From: JBBQYD01 sp942493075
GTDB taxonomy: Bacteria; Verrucomicrobiota; Verrucomicrobiia; Limisphaerales; UBA8199
Direction: 5' to 3'
NCBI GenBank assembly: GCA_942493075.1
Contig: OW818681.1
Span: 5,332,001 to 5,396,000, forward strand
DNA: 64,000 nt
Shown here in pieces: positions 42,415 through 51,506 of the stretch; the first letter of the stretch is position 1, and every line of letters starts with the position of its first letter. The notes beneath the pieces were generated by a model that did not search any database, was not told the DNA's origin, and saw only the letters and a list, made by a program, of their open reading frames with translations. A program made the position numbers and the translations under genes.

Positions 42415-45213
42415 TCATGGCTTGTCCCGCCCGGCCTTCGCAGGCTCGTCCAACTGGTGAATCGCGCTCCGCAACTCGCGTTCGATGACCTTCTGCCGCT
42501 CAGCAGAAAGCACCTTTTGCCGATTTGAGTCGCGCACATAAAAACTATCGATGGCTGCGCCTTTCTCCGTCTGGATTTTGGCGGTCGAGATGTCCAATCC
42601 CAACTTTGCCAGCGACTGTGAGATGGTAAAAAGCAGGCCGACTCTGTCTTCCGTCTCGACCTCAATAACCGTGCGCCGTTCCGAAGCATCATTGTCAAAC
42701 CGAATGCTCGTAGGCATTTGCTCTCCCAGGTACGCCACATATGCCGGTCTGAGTATATGTTGCTTTCGGATGAGCGTTTGAAAATCCACCTCATTACCAG
42801 TAAGTGCCTTCTCCAATAGCGCGCCGAACTGCTCGCGCTGCTCAGGCCCCGCTAACGCACCCGTCCGGGCGTCCACGATGAAGAAGGTATCCAGCACAAT
42901 ACCGTCAGCGCGGGTGAAAATGTGTGCCGTCAGGATGCTCAACCCTGCTGCACTGAATGATCCGGCGATGTTCACGAAGAGCTTGGCGCGGTCCCAGGTG
43001 CAGACTTTTACATTGTTGTACCCGCGGTTGAGCTCGTCCTGCCATTGCACAACAGGCGAGAGAGCGCGCTCAGTCTCTTCGATCTGCCGGTGCATGAATT
43101 GGTGCGCCACTTCGAGATCAGCCAGCACCTCCCTCACGGTGTGCACGTTGAAGTATCGCGGCGGCAGCGAGATGAAATGCGCTTCGAGTTCTTCCTGGCT
43201 GATGTGGCTGGGTAATTTTCGGCTCACCTCCGCCATGAGCGTTTCCCGCTGCTTATCTTCGGCTCTCAAAAACTCCTCACCGTCGATCATCAACCGCCGG
43301 GCCTTGGAGTGCAGTGTCCACAGGAGGGAATCCTTGAACCCATTCCAGAGTTTATCGCTTGTGGCCAGCGAATCCACGAACGTGTGCAAGGTCAGAACCG
43401 ATAGAGTCTCCACCGTTTCGATCTCTTGCGCAAAATGTTGAATCACGGACGTATCATCCAAGTCTCGCCGTTGAGAGACGCTGGCCATCAGGAGGTGATG
43501 CTCAATGACGAGGCGGAGGGTATGGGCGGCAGCCACATCGAGACCGAGGCGTTTCGCAACCCGATTGGCAAGCTTCACACTCACTTCGGTATGGTTTCCG
43601 TGTCCCTCTTTCTTGCCCGTATCATGCAATAGCAGTGCGAGGTAAAGCAGGAACGGACGTTCGAGCTGTTGGAACAGTGGCGTGTAAGCACTTTGTGGCG
43701 CCTGTTTCGCATGCCAGATCTTATCGAGCTGCTGGATGCACATCAGGGTATGCTCGTCTGCCGTATACTGATGATAGAATTCATGCTGCACCAGGCAGGT
43801 CAGCTTTCCAAACTCGGGCAAATACTTGCCCAGGAAATCCACTTCATGCATGGCGCGCAAAACAGGCGCTACGTTGCCGCGTTCATTAAGAATTGTGAGG
43901 AACGTCTCACGCACCTCGATGTCATTGAGGAATCCGCGGTTAACGATTCCCAACTGGCTCCGGATGAGCTGCGCCAAGTCCGGATGAAGAACCAGCCCGC
44001 GTTGCTGCGCATGGCGGAACACTCGGATCAGGCGGCGGGGCTGCTCGCGGAACACACGTGCTGATGAGGCATGGATCTCGCCATCCAGAATTCTAAAACC
44101 ATCGAGTTCTTCCGGGACCGGTTTGCGCGCGCCCGGAAGCAACCGGCGCAAAAAGACCAACCGCTCTTCCTGAGGCAGGAGCGCCATGCGCTGTTCCAGC
44201 GTGCGCGTGATCAAATAGATATTCCGCAAATGCCTGTAAACATCCCGCATGAAAGCTTCGATGCGCAGGCTGGGAGAACGCTCCTTGTATCCGAGGTTCC
44301 AGGCCACCGCTGGCTGGATGCTCTTGGTGAGCACATCGGTTGGGCGATTCGTGAGGTAATGCATCTCAGTCCGGACGCGCAGCAGATAATCATATGCAGA
44401 TTCAAGCTGCTTGCGCTCTGACTCCGTGGTGAGCTCGTGCTTCTGCAGGTCTGCAAGGGAACGGGTCTGATACTTGAAGAGTGCCATCCAGAGCAGGTTT
44501 TGAAAATCCCTCAACCCACCGCACCCATTCTTAAGGTTAGGCTCCTGCATCGAAGCGGAATTCCCGAACTTGGCCCTGCGGGCATCCTGATCGCATAGGC
44601 GCATCTGAATATACTCAGCCACATGACCCTGCACGCACTTCTTCACCAGGACTTTCTGGAATCGATCGAAAAGCGCCTGATCCCCAACGACCAACCTGGC
44701 TTCGATCAGGCTGGTCTTCGACTGCATATCACTATTGGCAACACTCACGCAATCATCCAGGTCACGAACGGAGTGACCGACCTTAAGTCCCAGGTCCCAT
44801 AGGGGGTAAAGAATGCCATCGACTATGGCTGCTAAATGCGGAAGCGGCTTGCCCGCAGCGATTTGGCCCTGATGCAAGAACATGAAATCAATATCGCTAT
44901 GGGGGTTAAGCTCGGCCCGACCGTAGCCTCCGATGGCTACCAGTGCGACCGATTTAAATTCTTTTCGAGCCTGTGGGGATAGCAAAGCGAGGGCTGTTTG
45001 CCAGAGGGATATGAGGATTAAGTCGAGGATCTCCGAACGGGTCTGGCAGGTCTCAAGACCGCTGGCTCCAGCCCGATGAAGCATCTTCAGCCGATGGGTT
45101 TCCAGCTTCAGAAACGCCTTGTAGCGAAGCAGTTCAGCAGCAGCAGTTTTCCCGGTGGGGAGGGTCAGCCGCGAGGCGGCATTGGCTCTGATCTTCCTCA
45201 ACAATTCCTGCAT
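42415..45213 (-). CDS. glnD: Bifunctional uridylyltransferase/uridylyl-removing enzyme GlnD
   Basis: The 932-residue protein has full GlnD architecture. The nucleotidyltransferase domain has the GGYGRAELNPHSDIDF motif at 95-110 (D107, D109 as metal ligands). The HD phosphohydrolase domain has LLHDTGKKEGHGNHTEVSV near 527. Two ACT domains follow at about 750-830 and 860-932 (VCTWDRAKLFVNIAGSFSAA; VIEVETEDRVGLLFTIS). GlnD senses glutamine and adds or removes UMP on PII proteins, setting glutamine synthetase activity and NtrC-dependent gene expression. It diverges from the sigma-54-driven fliW unit; the 265-base gap between them has room for both promoters. Confidence 0.95.
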   Translation of the reverse strand: MQELLRKIRANAASRLTLPTGKTAAAELLRYKAFLKLETHRLKMLHRAGASGLETCQTRSEILDLILISLWQTALALLSPQARKEFKSVALVAIGGYGRAELNPHSDIDFMFLHQGQIAAGKPLPHLAAIVDGILYPLWDLGLKVGHSVRDLDDCVSVANSDMQSKTSLIEARLVVGDQALFDRFQKVLVKKCVQGHVAEYIQMRLCDQDARRAKFGNSASMQEPNLKNGCGGLRDFQNLLWMALFKYQTRSLADLQKHELTTESERKQLESAYDYLLRVRTEMHYLTNRPTDVLTKSIQPAVAWNLGYKERSPSLRIEAFMRDVYRHLRNIYLITRTLEQRMALLPQEERLVFLRRLLPGARKPVPEELDGFRILDGEIHASSARVFREQPRRLIRVFRHAQQRGLVLHPDLAQLIRSQLGIVNRGFLNDIEVRETFLTILNERGNVAPVLRAMHEVDFLGKYLPEFGKLTCLVQHEFYHQYTADEHTLMCIQQLDKIWHAKQAPQSAYTPLFQQLERPFLLYLALLLHDTGKKEGHGNHTEVSVKLANRVAKRLGLDVAAAHTLRLVIEHHLLMASVSQRRDLDDTSVIQHFAQEIETVETLSVLTLHTFVDSLATSDKLWNGFKDSLLWTLHSKARRLMIDGEEFLRAEDKQRETLMAEVSRKLPSHISQEELEAHFISLPPRYFNVHTVREVLADLEVAHQFMHRQIEETERALSPVVQWQDELNRGYNNVKVCTWDRAKLFVNIAGSFSAAGLSILTAHIFTRADGIVLDTFFIVDARTGALAGPEQREQFGALLEKALTGNEVDFQTLIRKQHILRPAYVAYLGEQMPTSIRFDNDASERRTVIEVETEDRVGLLFTISQSLAKLGLDISTAKIQTEKGAAIDSFYVRDSNRQKVLSAERQKVIERELRSAIHQLDEPAKAGRDKP

Positions 45214-45451
45214 TCGAGTATAAGTGTGACTGTAAAGGAGGGTTCTGGCAAGCGTACCTGGGAGGGTTTAAGGGCTCGAAAAGGCCAAAAAATGGGAGGG
45301 TCGGGCGGAATTCTCGCGGGTAAGCGTGGAGGGTCGGGTGTGGCAGTTTTTTCCGGTCGCTAGGTAGGAAATTGCCGGAACAGCAGCCCAAGAGCGGTTA
45401 ACACAGGGGAAAATCTGAACCAAGAGGCAGGAAAGAGGGGTTTGAGAAGGC

Positions 45452-45468
45452 TGGCACGGTCGTTGCTT
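45452..45468 (+). promoter_or_regulatory. Consensus sigma-54 promoter before fliW
   Basis: TGGCACGGTCGTTGCTT matches the sigma-54 consensus TGGCACG-N4-TTGCW at every fixed position, with GG (45453-45454) and GC (45465-45466) exactly 10 bases apart. The predicted start of transcription is about 45478, next to the first codons of fliW, so the message would have almost no 5' leader. Sigma-54 control needs an enhancer-binding activator, common for flagellar genes. Confidence 0.82.
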
Positions 45469-45481
45469 AAAGGGCGCCGTG

Positions 45482-45916
45482 ATGCGATGCGTTGAACAGG
45501 AACAGACGAAGGCCGAAAGCACGGCTGGAGAGATTCGAATACATCTCCCGTCCGGTTTGCTCGGGTTCGAGAACTACAAGGATTATGTCCTGCTGGGTAG
45601 TGCCGCCGAGGAACCGTTCTTCTGGTTGCAGGTAGCGAATCAACGCGACCTGGCGTTTCTGGCGATATCCCCATTTCAGATCGTGCCGGATTACGCACCG
45701 GAGCTCACCAAAGAGGATTTGCGCTTCGTAGGACTGGAGCAACTGGCGGACGCTTTCATTTTTAATCTGGTGACCATCCGAGGTCCCGGCCAGGCCACGA
45801 TCAATCTCAAAGGTCCCATTATTCTTAATCGACAGACGCGCACGGGCAAACAGGTGGTGCCGCTGAATGCGGTCCAATTCTCGGTTCAACACCCGCTTCC
45901 GATCGCGGAAGCCTGA
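45482..45916 (+). CDS. fliW: Flagellar assembly factor FliW
   Basis: The protein has 144 residues (a GTG one codon earlier is also possible). It carries the FliW hallmarks: IRIHLPSGLLGFENYKDYVL, FFWLQVANQRDLAFLAISPF, VPDYAPELTKEDL, FNLVTIRGPGQATINLKGPI and LNRQTRTGKQVV. FliW binds flagellin and, when free, binds CsrA and so lifts its repression of flagellin translation. Its order fliW-csrA-flagellin, all in 1.6 kb, fits that partner-switch directly. It starts right at the predicted sigma-54 transcription start. Confidence 0.95.
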   Translation: MRCVEQEQTKAESTAGEIRIHLPSGLLGFENYKDYVLLGSAAEEPFFWLQVANQRDLAFLAISPFQIVPDYAPELTKEDLRFVGLEQLADAFIFNLVTIRGPGQATINLKGPIILNRQTRTGKQVVPLNAVQFSVQHPLPIAEA

Positions 45917-45929
45917 ACGCCCAGATTAT

Positions 45930-46211
45930 ATGTTGATCCTTTCCCGCAAACTAAACGAGAGCATCGTGATTGATGGACGCATCACGGTCAAAGTAATGCG
46001 AGTCGATGGCGATATCGTGAAGCTCGGGATCGCAGCGCCCAGCGAGGTGCCAGTGCACCGTCAGGAAGTTTACGATGAGATTCAGCGGAGCAACCGCGAA
46101 GCGCTTACCACGGCGTCTCGAGTAGTTCCCCGGTTATCCCCGGCCGTCGTTCGAGGCCCGGCGAACACCGAAACCCAGAAAACAATTTGCCGGCAGGAGA
46201 GCCAGCTATAA
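45930..46211 (+). CDS. csrA: Translational regulator CsrA
   Basis: From the ATG at 45930 the protein has 93 residues. The CsrA domain is complete: MLILSRKLNESIVIDGRITV, KVMRVDGDIVKLGIAAPSEV and PVHRQEVYDEIQ. A C-terminal tail of about 30 residues exceeds the usual 60-70, as in some FliW-bound CsrA proteins, where an extended tail helps FliW binding. The 13-base gap after fliW shows co-transcription. CsrA binds GGA motifs in mRNA leaders, and three lie in and before the flagellin leader (listed separately). Confidence 0.95.
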   Translation: MLILSRKLNESIVIDGRITVKVMRVDGDIVKLGIAAPSEVPVHRQEVYDEIQRSNREALTTASRVVPRLSPAVVRGPANTETQKTICRQESQL

Positions 46212-46251
46212 CCCGACACGGAACGTCGCAAATCAAAAAAGCACAGGAAAG
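46196..46251 (+). promoter_or_regulatory. Candidate CsrA-binding leader of the flagellin gene
   Basis: GGA triplets occur at 46196-46198, 46220-46222 and 46246-46248. The last lies inside the Shine-Dalgarno AGGAAAG (46245-46251), 8 bases before the flagellin ATG. CsrA typically binds two or more such sites to block ribosome access. RNA folding was not calculated. Confidence 0.5.
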
Positions 46252-46259
46252 TAAGTCCC

Positions 46260-47072
46260 ATGGTTATCAATACAAACGTTCAAGCGAAGGCAAACGCCGA
46301 CAACCTGCAGGCCACCCAGGCACGCCTGGCAAAGTCTCTGGCTCGGCTAAGTTCCGGATCACGCATTGTTCAACCCGCCGATGACGCCGCTGGTTTGGCG
46401 GTGGCCTCCCGTATGGATGCCGCGATTCATCGTATCCAAGCGGCCAAGTACAATGTCAGCAACGCCGTCTCGTTCGTTCAGACGCAGCACGGCTACATGC
46501 AAAAGATTGGCAAAGCGCTCGACCGCATGAGCGAACTGGCGATCCTCGCCCAGGACGGCACCAAGACCGATGCCGACCGCGCGCTCTATAATAAGGAATT
46601 CGAGCAACTGCAGGAATACATGGGCTCCGCAGCCACTAAAGATTTCAATGGCGTGAGCCTCTTCTCAGGTGAAGCACTGGAAATCGCAATCGATGCTGAT
46701 GGCGATACGTTCAGCATGACCGGCATCCAGATGGATATCGGCGACTACGATACCGCGATGGATAAAACCGCAACCAGCGTTGGAACCACCGCCGCCGCCG
46801 CCACCGCGCTTGCCTCCATCAAGCTCGCGATCACCCAGCTATCTGAAGATCGCGCCATCATCGGCTCGTATCAGACTCGTCTGAACTACACCGCCGAGCA
46901 GCTCACTGTGAGCCGTGAAAACCTCACCGCCGCCAGCTCCCGCATTCAGGATACTGATGTGGCCGAGGAATCTACTGAGTTTGCCAAGGAAAACATCCTT
47001 GTGCAGTCCGGCACCGCCATGCTGGCGCAGGCCAATCAGCTCCCGCAAAACGTTCTGCGGCTCCTGCAATAG
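46260..47072 (+). CDS. fliC: Flagellin (short, D0-D1 type)
   Basis: The 270-residue protein contains the conserved ends of flagellin: VINTNVQAKANADNLQATQA and LAKSLARLSSGSRIVQPADD at the N-terminus, and LNYTAEQLTVSRENLTAASS plus RIQDTDVAEESTEFAK near the C-terminus. The middle is only about 80 residues, so there is no large exposed D2/D3 domain. The Thr/Ser-rich middle (for example KTATSVGTTAAAATAL) offers possible O-glycosylation sites. It is secreted by the flagellar type III system and polymerises into the filament. It follows csrA with a 48-base leader, in the sigma-54 unit. Confidence 0.96.
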   Translation: MVINTNVQAKANADNLQATQARLAKSLARLSSGSRIVQPADDAAGLAVASRMDAAIHRIQAAKYNVSNAVSFVQTQHGYMQKIGKALDRMSELAILAQDGTKTDADRALYNKEFEQLQEYMGSAATKDFNGVSLFSGEALEIAIDADGDTFSMTGIQMDIGDYDTAMDKTATSVGTTAAAATALASIKLAITQLSEDRAIIGSYQTRLNYTAEQLTVSRENLTAASSRIQDTDVAEESTEFAKENILVQSGTAMLAQANQLPQNVLRLLQ

Positions 47073-47507
47073 GCCTGGCTATACTTCGCTTGAAAGCGCG
47101 CCGGTCGGTCCAATCCGGCCGCGCGCCTCCAGGCGCATCCGTTCAAAGCTGTGAAAGACGCCGCCTTCTCACCCGCAGCCATCCACTGGCGCGACGGGCA
47201 CCCAGCCCGGTTCCGGAAGGCGGTTCCGTCTTTTTCTCCAGGGTTTCCTGGGGCCTGACTCCTTTTCAACTCCCGCCCAGCATGGCCGTCCCTCCGGCCA
47301 TACGGCGTGTCAGTCACCCTCCATATTACGGCGATAGACGGGCTTCTGTCCCATGCCCTTCGCGCCCGCTCAGGCGCGTCAATTCTGTAATAGAGTGCCC
47401 TCTCATCGGCGGCCTCAGGAGCCTCGCTTTCAGCCTTGGTGGCATACGTCGTGCTATGTGAAGCAAGGTGAATATTTTGCCGGTCACAATCAATTAGCGA
47501 GGTCGAT
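47073..47507. other. 435-base gap after flagellin: GC-rich hairpin, possible promoter, no gene
   Basis: No coding region is convincing. A hairpin with a small bulge spans 47096-47126 (GCGCGC and CCGG pairing with CCGG and GCGCGC) just after the flagellin stop and may end the flagellin message, though no U-run follows. The right part holds the sigma-54-like site at 47440-47456. Confidence 0.55.
47440..47456 (+). promoter_or_regulatory. Weaker sigma-54-like promoter before the glycosylation genes
   Basis: TGGCATACGTCGTGCTA keeps GG (47441-47442) and GC (47453-47454) at the required 10-base distance and matches TGGCA and TGC, but differs at three other consensus positions. The predicted transcription start near 47466 leaves a 42-base leader with a GAGGT Shine-Dalgarno before 47508. 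Confidence 0.45.
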
Positions 47508-48293
47508 ATGAACGCACAGAACAATTTTCCAGGAAATGACGCAGCCCCAACGCGCCTCGACGGAACAAGCCGGGGCCCAGAGGGCTCGTTTCCCTATGAT
47601 CTTGGCATCATCGTGCCGGTCCGGGAAGGCAGCAGCCGCATCAAAGACAAAGTCCTTCTGCCCTTCGATGACCGTCTGACACTCCTGGAGTGGAAACTTC
47701 AGCAACTCTGTGAGGTGATCGACCCCGCCCGTATTTACGTCAGCACGGATTCCGAAAACCTGCAGCGTCTGGCCCAGCCATACGGCGTGAGCATTCATCA
47801 ACGCGATCCGTATCTTTGCCGGGGCCACGATGCGACTTTCTCGGAAGTTATTTCCGGCATCGTCAAAGACATCCCCCACGAGCACATTGCGTGGGTCACG
47901 GTCGTTGTTCCTTTGATGTCACCGGCGGAGTATCAGGAAGGTTTCCTCAGTTACTACAAGCACGTGATCGAGGAGGCCGCCCACGATTCTCTTTTCGCTG
48001 CCAATCTTGTGAAGGAATACCTGTGGTGGCCCGACCGTCCGCTGAATTACCAGGCCGACAAGAACCACACAATCAGCCAGCATCTCCCGGACATATACCG
48101 GGTCACGAACGGCCTGTACATGCGCGATAAAGAATCCATTCTGCGCGAGGGCTACTTCCTCGGCCCGAACCCTTACAAATTTCCGGTGAGCAAAGTTGCC
48201 GGTGTGGATATTGATGTGCTGGAAGATTTCCAAATCGCCCGCAGCCTCCGCTGGCTATACGATGGCGCCGAACAACCCGCCGCCTTGCCCTGA
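47508..48293 (+). CDS. CMP-sugar synthetase-like cytidylyltransferase
   Basis: The 261-residue protein has the acylneuraminate cytidylyltransferase pattern, with the nucleotide loop LGIIVPVREGSSRIKDKVLL near residue 32, YVSTDSENLQRLAQPYG and KVAGVDIDVLEDFQIARSL. Such enzymes (NeuA, PseF, LegF, KdsB relatives) activate sialic-acid-like sugars as CMP-sugars. Position just after the flagellin unit suggests a nonulosonic acid for flagellin, but no synthase (NeuB/PseI) is in the window. The N-terminal 30 residues are not family-like. GAGGT lies 5 bases before the ATG. Confidence 0.75.
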   Translation: MNAQNNFPGNDAAPTRLDGTSRGPEGSFPYDLGIIVPVREGSSRIKDKVLLPFDDRLTLLEWKLQQLCEVIDPARIYVSTDSENLQRLAQPYGVSIHQRDPYLCRGHDATFSEVISGIVKDIPHEHIAWVTVVVPLMSPAEYQEGFLSYYKHVIEEAAHDSLFAANLVKEYLWWPDRPLNYQADKNHTISQHLPDIYRVTNGLYMRDKESILREGYFLGPNPYKFPVSKVAGVDIDVLEDFQIARSLRWLYDGAEQPAALP

Positions 48294-48325
48294 TAATTAA
48301 GAGACCGCGATTTTAACGAAAGACG

Positions 48326-50983
48326 ATGAGCCAGAGCGCCCACCTCCGCACGGATGCCCGGGCGCCCGGAACGAATAGCATGATGCACAACCATCTCTGT
48401 CTGGCCAGCAACTACCTGATCATGTCCGAGGCGACTCGGCAAATGTGGATCGAATTGGATCGCCAACTGGACGCGGCCGGGAGCCGGCTGGTACTGTTGA
48501 ATACGGTTCTGCCAGATCCCCCACTGCCCTTTCCGGTCATTCCCATTTCGTTCCTGCTTCGCGATTATGCGCGCAACTACCCTGGCGCACTGGCGCAGGG
48601 AGGCAGCATTTCGACAGCCGATCTTGAGCTTCTCGAAAATGATTCAGCCCGCGCCGAAGGGTGTTATCCACCTGCGGACGCTTCTGCCGGCCTGATCGCC
48701 TGCCGCAATTTTGTTTCCACTCTGTTAACGACGCTCCGGCCAAGCCATGTTCTGGCCTGGGATTCCACATCTCCCCTGGCCGCAGTCCTCCAAGCCGCAG
48801 CCCTCCAGCATAACCTGCCTTTTCACGCGATCGAACGCGGGTTGCTGCCGGAGACCTTAGGAGTCGAGAGTCGTGGCATTTTCGCATCGTCCGATCTGCG
48901 CAGCCATTGGCTTGCGCAGGATATTCCAGCGGCTGAACCGGCAGCTTACGAAAAAATCCGCTCCTATTATCTACAGCACAAGCCTCAGAAGTATGACCAA
49001 CCCGCTTTTGGCGGAGGTGGAGCCGAGGTACGTGAACGGCTGGGAATCGGCAACCGAAAGGTTCTGGTTTTCTTCGGCCATTACGATGCCTGCGGTCTTG
49101 CGCCCAAGTCAGGTGGCCAGCGCCGGTATCATTCGCCCGCATTCAGTTCCACGCAGGAAGCACTGATGGCAGTCTGGGCCGAGGTTGAGAAAGACCCGGA
49201 TGTTGCGCTCATTTTCAAACCGCACCCGATCGACCGTGATCCGTACGCAGTGGCCAAGATCGAAGGCGTCCACGTGGTACGTGATGAAAACCCCCATGCT
49301 CTGATTGACCTTGCGGATGCGGTCATTGCGCAACTGACAACTCTTCAGTTCGAAGCCGCGCTTTATGACAAGCCCGTGGTATTGATGGGAGCCAGCGCCT
49401 GGTCGGGTAGAAATGCCACTTACGAGGTCAACTCTCGTGAAGATCTTCGCCCCGCTTTGCGTGCAGCACTAAAACGCACGGATTGGAAAGATGTCTCCGC
49501 CAACGCCCGGGCATTCCTTACCTGGTCGATGGAAAACTTTCACATCGGCTGCACGCCATCCTCACCCACCCGGCGCAAGCTGGACGATTTCGCGCGATTC
49601 ATCGTTCGCACGTCGATGGACTGCCGCAACCTGCCCTCGCGTGAGGAACGCTGGGATCAGACGCAATCGGCGCTGCGCGAAATGGAATCAGGCGCTGTGG
49701 TTCGCCCCAGCCAGCGGGTTCCCGCTGCCCCACCGCCAATCGAACCGATGTCTTTCACAACCGTGCCTGGCTCCAACACAGCCGCCGCGCCGGCGGAGCA
49801 GCCAGTCCCGTTCGAGGCGCTGCCGGGAGACCGTGGAGACGTTAAAGGATTTAACTCCGAGCCTATGCTTGATGAGCAGGCCTGGCAAAGGTTGCTGGAT
49901 CAAGCTCGTGAAGCGGTCGCAGGATCAAACTGGGCTGCAGCGTTTTTGAAGTACAGGCATCTGCTGGGGGCCACAGCCCGGTTGTTGCCCGCGCAGTCCG
50001 CCATACTAGCCAGCGAACTGGCCCGGGTACTGCCTGAGGCCCTACCCACGGCTTCCCAACCGCAACTAGCCGGGTTCTTGCGCGCCCTTGAACTCCATCC
50101 TGCGTTTGCCGTTGAACTGGCCGCAGTGCTGGGGAAGAAAACCGGAGAAACTGCTCCGGCTCTGCTGGCCCTGGGAATCAGTTCCGCCGGTTCAGGGCGC
50201 CATGATGCGGCCCTCGATGCCTTCAAGAAGGCCCAAACGGCTGCAACGAATACGCCTCAATTGCAGCCGGTGATCACCGAGTTTATCGATCTCGCCGCGA
50301 CCAGCTTAAATGCGCGCCGGGCCAACGGTTGGGCCAGTCGAAACCCCACACCATTCCCGCTGGCAGCAGATGGCCGCCCGAAGCTTTCTCCTGTATGGTT
50401 CGAGGTCACTTCCTTCTGCAACCAAACCTGCTCTTTCTGCCCGGATCAATGGCGCAAAACCAAACGCCAGTTTATCAGCCTCGAAGTGTTCAAGCGTTCT
50501 GTGGACGAACTTAAGCGCGATTTCCACGTTGAATACCTGCAGCTTAACGCCTATGGCGAGCCGTTGCTCCATCCGCAATTCGAGCAAATGCTGACGTACC
50601 TTCGTGAAGGCCATGCGCCGTGTCCGTTCTTCTTCACTACTCACGGCATGACGCTGAACGACCGCAACATTGCCATGCTGGATCGCGCTCATCCTCACGG
50701 CATCTGCGTTTCCTTGCAGAATGACTGCAACGAATCCTACGCAGCCTCACGCGATGTGCGCCTTGGAGATTACGACAAACTGGCCAGGCAATGCCGCAAC
50801 CTCGTGGAGCGCTTCGTGCAGAACCGCCGAGCCTGTCACGTGCGCCTCTATCAACTGGTCCGCAACGGCAAAGAAGGGTTCGGGGTTCCTGAGAAAGTGC
50901 TGGCCGCCTTTCCCCCCCAACTGGGAACGGTTTGCCGCTTCAGTGCGGCGCTGGGAAGACTCGCTTCGTCCCCTGGCGGATAA
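48326..50983 (+). CDS. Capsule-type glycan domain fused to radical SAM enzyme; reading frame shifted near its end
   Basis: As read, 885 residues. Residues 20-400 resemble surface-polysaccharide (Capsule_synth/KpsS-type) proteins, with VLVFFGHYDACG and DVALIFKPHPIDRDP, and AVIAQLTTLQFEAALYDKPV near 335-355. A Pro/Ala linker and a TPR-like helical stretch (about 510-640) follow, then a radical SAM domain from about 685 with C698, C702 and C705 (CNQTCSFC) binding the [4Fe-4S] cluster and LQLNAYGEPLLHPQFEQML. After a run of seven C (50912-50918) the frame loses similarity and stops at 50983. Removing one C joins it to the frame ending at 51497, giving about 1,056 residues with a SPASM-like end. 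It overlaps no neighbour and lies 32 bases after the cytidylyltransferase. Confidence 0.8.
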   Translation: MSQSAHLRTDARAPGTNSMMHNHLCLASNYLIMSEATRQMWIELDRQLDAAGSRLVLLNTVLPDPPLPFPVIPISFLLRDYARNYPGALAQGGSISTADLELLENDSARAEGCYPPADASAGLIACRNFVSTLLTTLRPSHVLAWDSTSPLAAVLQAAALQHNLPFHAIERGLLPETLGVESRGIFASSDLRSHWLAQDIPAAEPAAYEKIRSYYLQHKPQKYDQPAFGGGGAEVRERLGIGNRKVLVFFGHYDACGLAPKSGGQRRYHSPAFSSTQEALMAVWAEVEKDPDVALIFKPHPIDRDPYAVAKIEGVHVVRDENPHALIDLADAVIAQLTTLQFEAALYDKPVVLMGASAWSGRNATYEVNSREDLRPALRAALKRTDWKDVSANARAFLTWSMENFHIGCTPSSPTRRKLDDFARFIVRTSMDCRNLPSREERWDQTQSALREMESGAVVRPSQRVPAAPPPIEPMSFTTVPGSNTAAAPAEQPVPFEALPGDRGDVKGFNSEPMLDEQAWQRLLDQAREAVAGSNWAAAFLKYRHLLGATARLLPAQSAILASELARVLPEALPTASQPQLAGFLRALELHPAFAVELAAVLGKKTGETAPALLALGISSAGSGRHDAALDAFKKAQTAATNTPQLQPVITEFIDLAATSLNARRANGWASRNPTPFPLAADGRPKLSPVWFEVTSFCNQTCSFCPDQWRKTKRQFISLEVFKRSVDELKRDFHVEYLQLNAYGEPLLHPQFEQMLTYLREGHAPCPFFFTTHGMTLNDRNIAMLDRAHPHGICVSLQNDCNESYAASRDVRLGDYDKLARQCRNLVERFVQNRRACHVRLYQLVRNGKEGFGVPEKVLAAFPPQLGTVCRFSAALGRLASSPGG

Positions 50984-51497
50984 TCGGGTTGTTTTCGCGG
51001 TGCGCAACACCGATGATCAGATTCGTGAAGCGTTTGAACAGGCAGATCATCCGGCCTGGTGGGTCAAGCTCGACCTGCTGCGCTGGAAAGATCAGTTCGG
51101 CGGGGAGCAAAGCGCGTTTATCTGTCCCCGGCCGGTTGGCACTTATGCCAATCAACTCCCTCATCACACGCCAGGCTGGCAGGTCACACAGGATACCTTT
51201 AACTCGGGAGACTGCTTCTTCACTCGCAAGCCCGGTCTGGCCGTTTTTTCCAATGGCAACCTGGGAGTGTGCTGTTTGAGCGTCGACCAGAACGCCTCCT
51301 TCGGGCGGCTCCAGGATTTCGGCAGCCTCAAAGCCGCCCTATCCAGCGAAGCCTGCTTCCGAATGTTCGCCGAGCTTTCCAATGGCGTCGCACGCTGCCA
51401 GGAATGCAAGGTCTGCCTTGGCCGTATTGAACGCTGCGCTGAAAACCCTTCACAACCCGCCGCGCCCTGCCCCGCGGAAGCCGTGTGCCAGGACTGA
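50919..51497 (+). pseudogene. Displaced C-terminal (SPASM-like) part of the radical SAM fusion
   Basis: This stretch continues the previous protein in the +1 frame: NWERFAASVRRWEDSLRPLA follows directly from AAFPP once one C is dropped. It holds many cysteines in a SPASM-like pattern (LGVCCLSVDQN, ARCQECKVCLGRIERC) that would bind extra [4Fe-4S] clusters. Without the shift it would lack a proper start, although an ATG at 50670 opens the same frame inside the upstream coding region. So it is most likely part of the same protein, split by an indel (real, or a sequencing error in the C run), or reached by slippage. Confidence 0.7.
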
Positions 51498-51506
51498 TTA
51501 CTTTTT

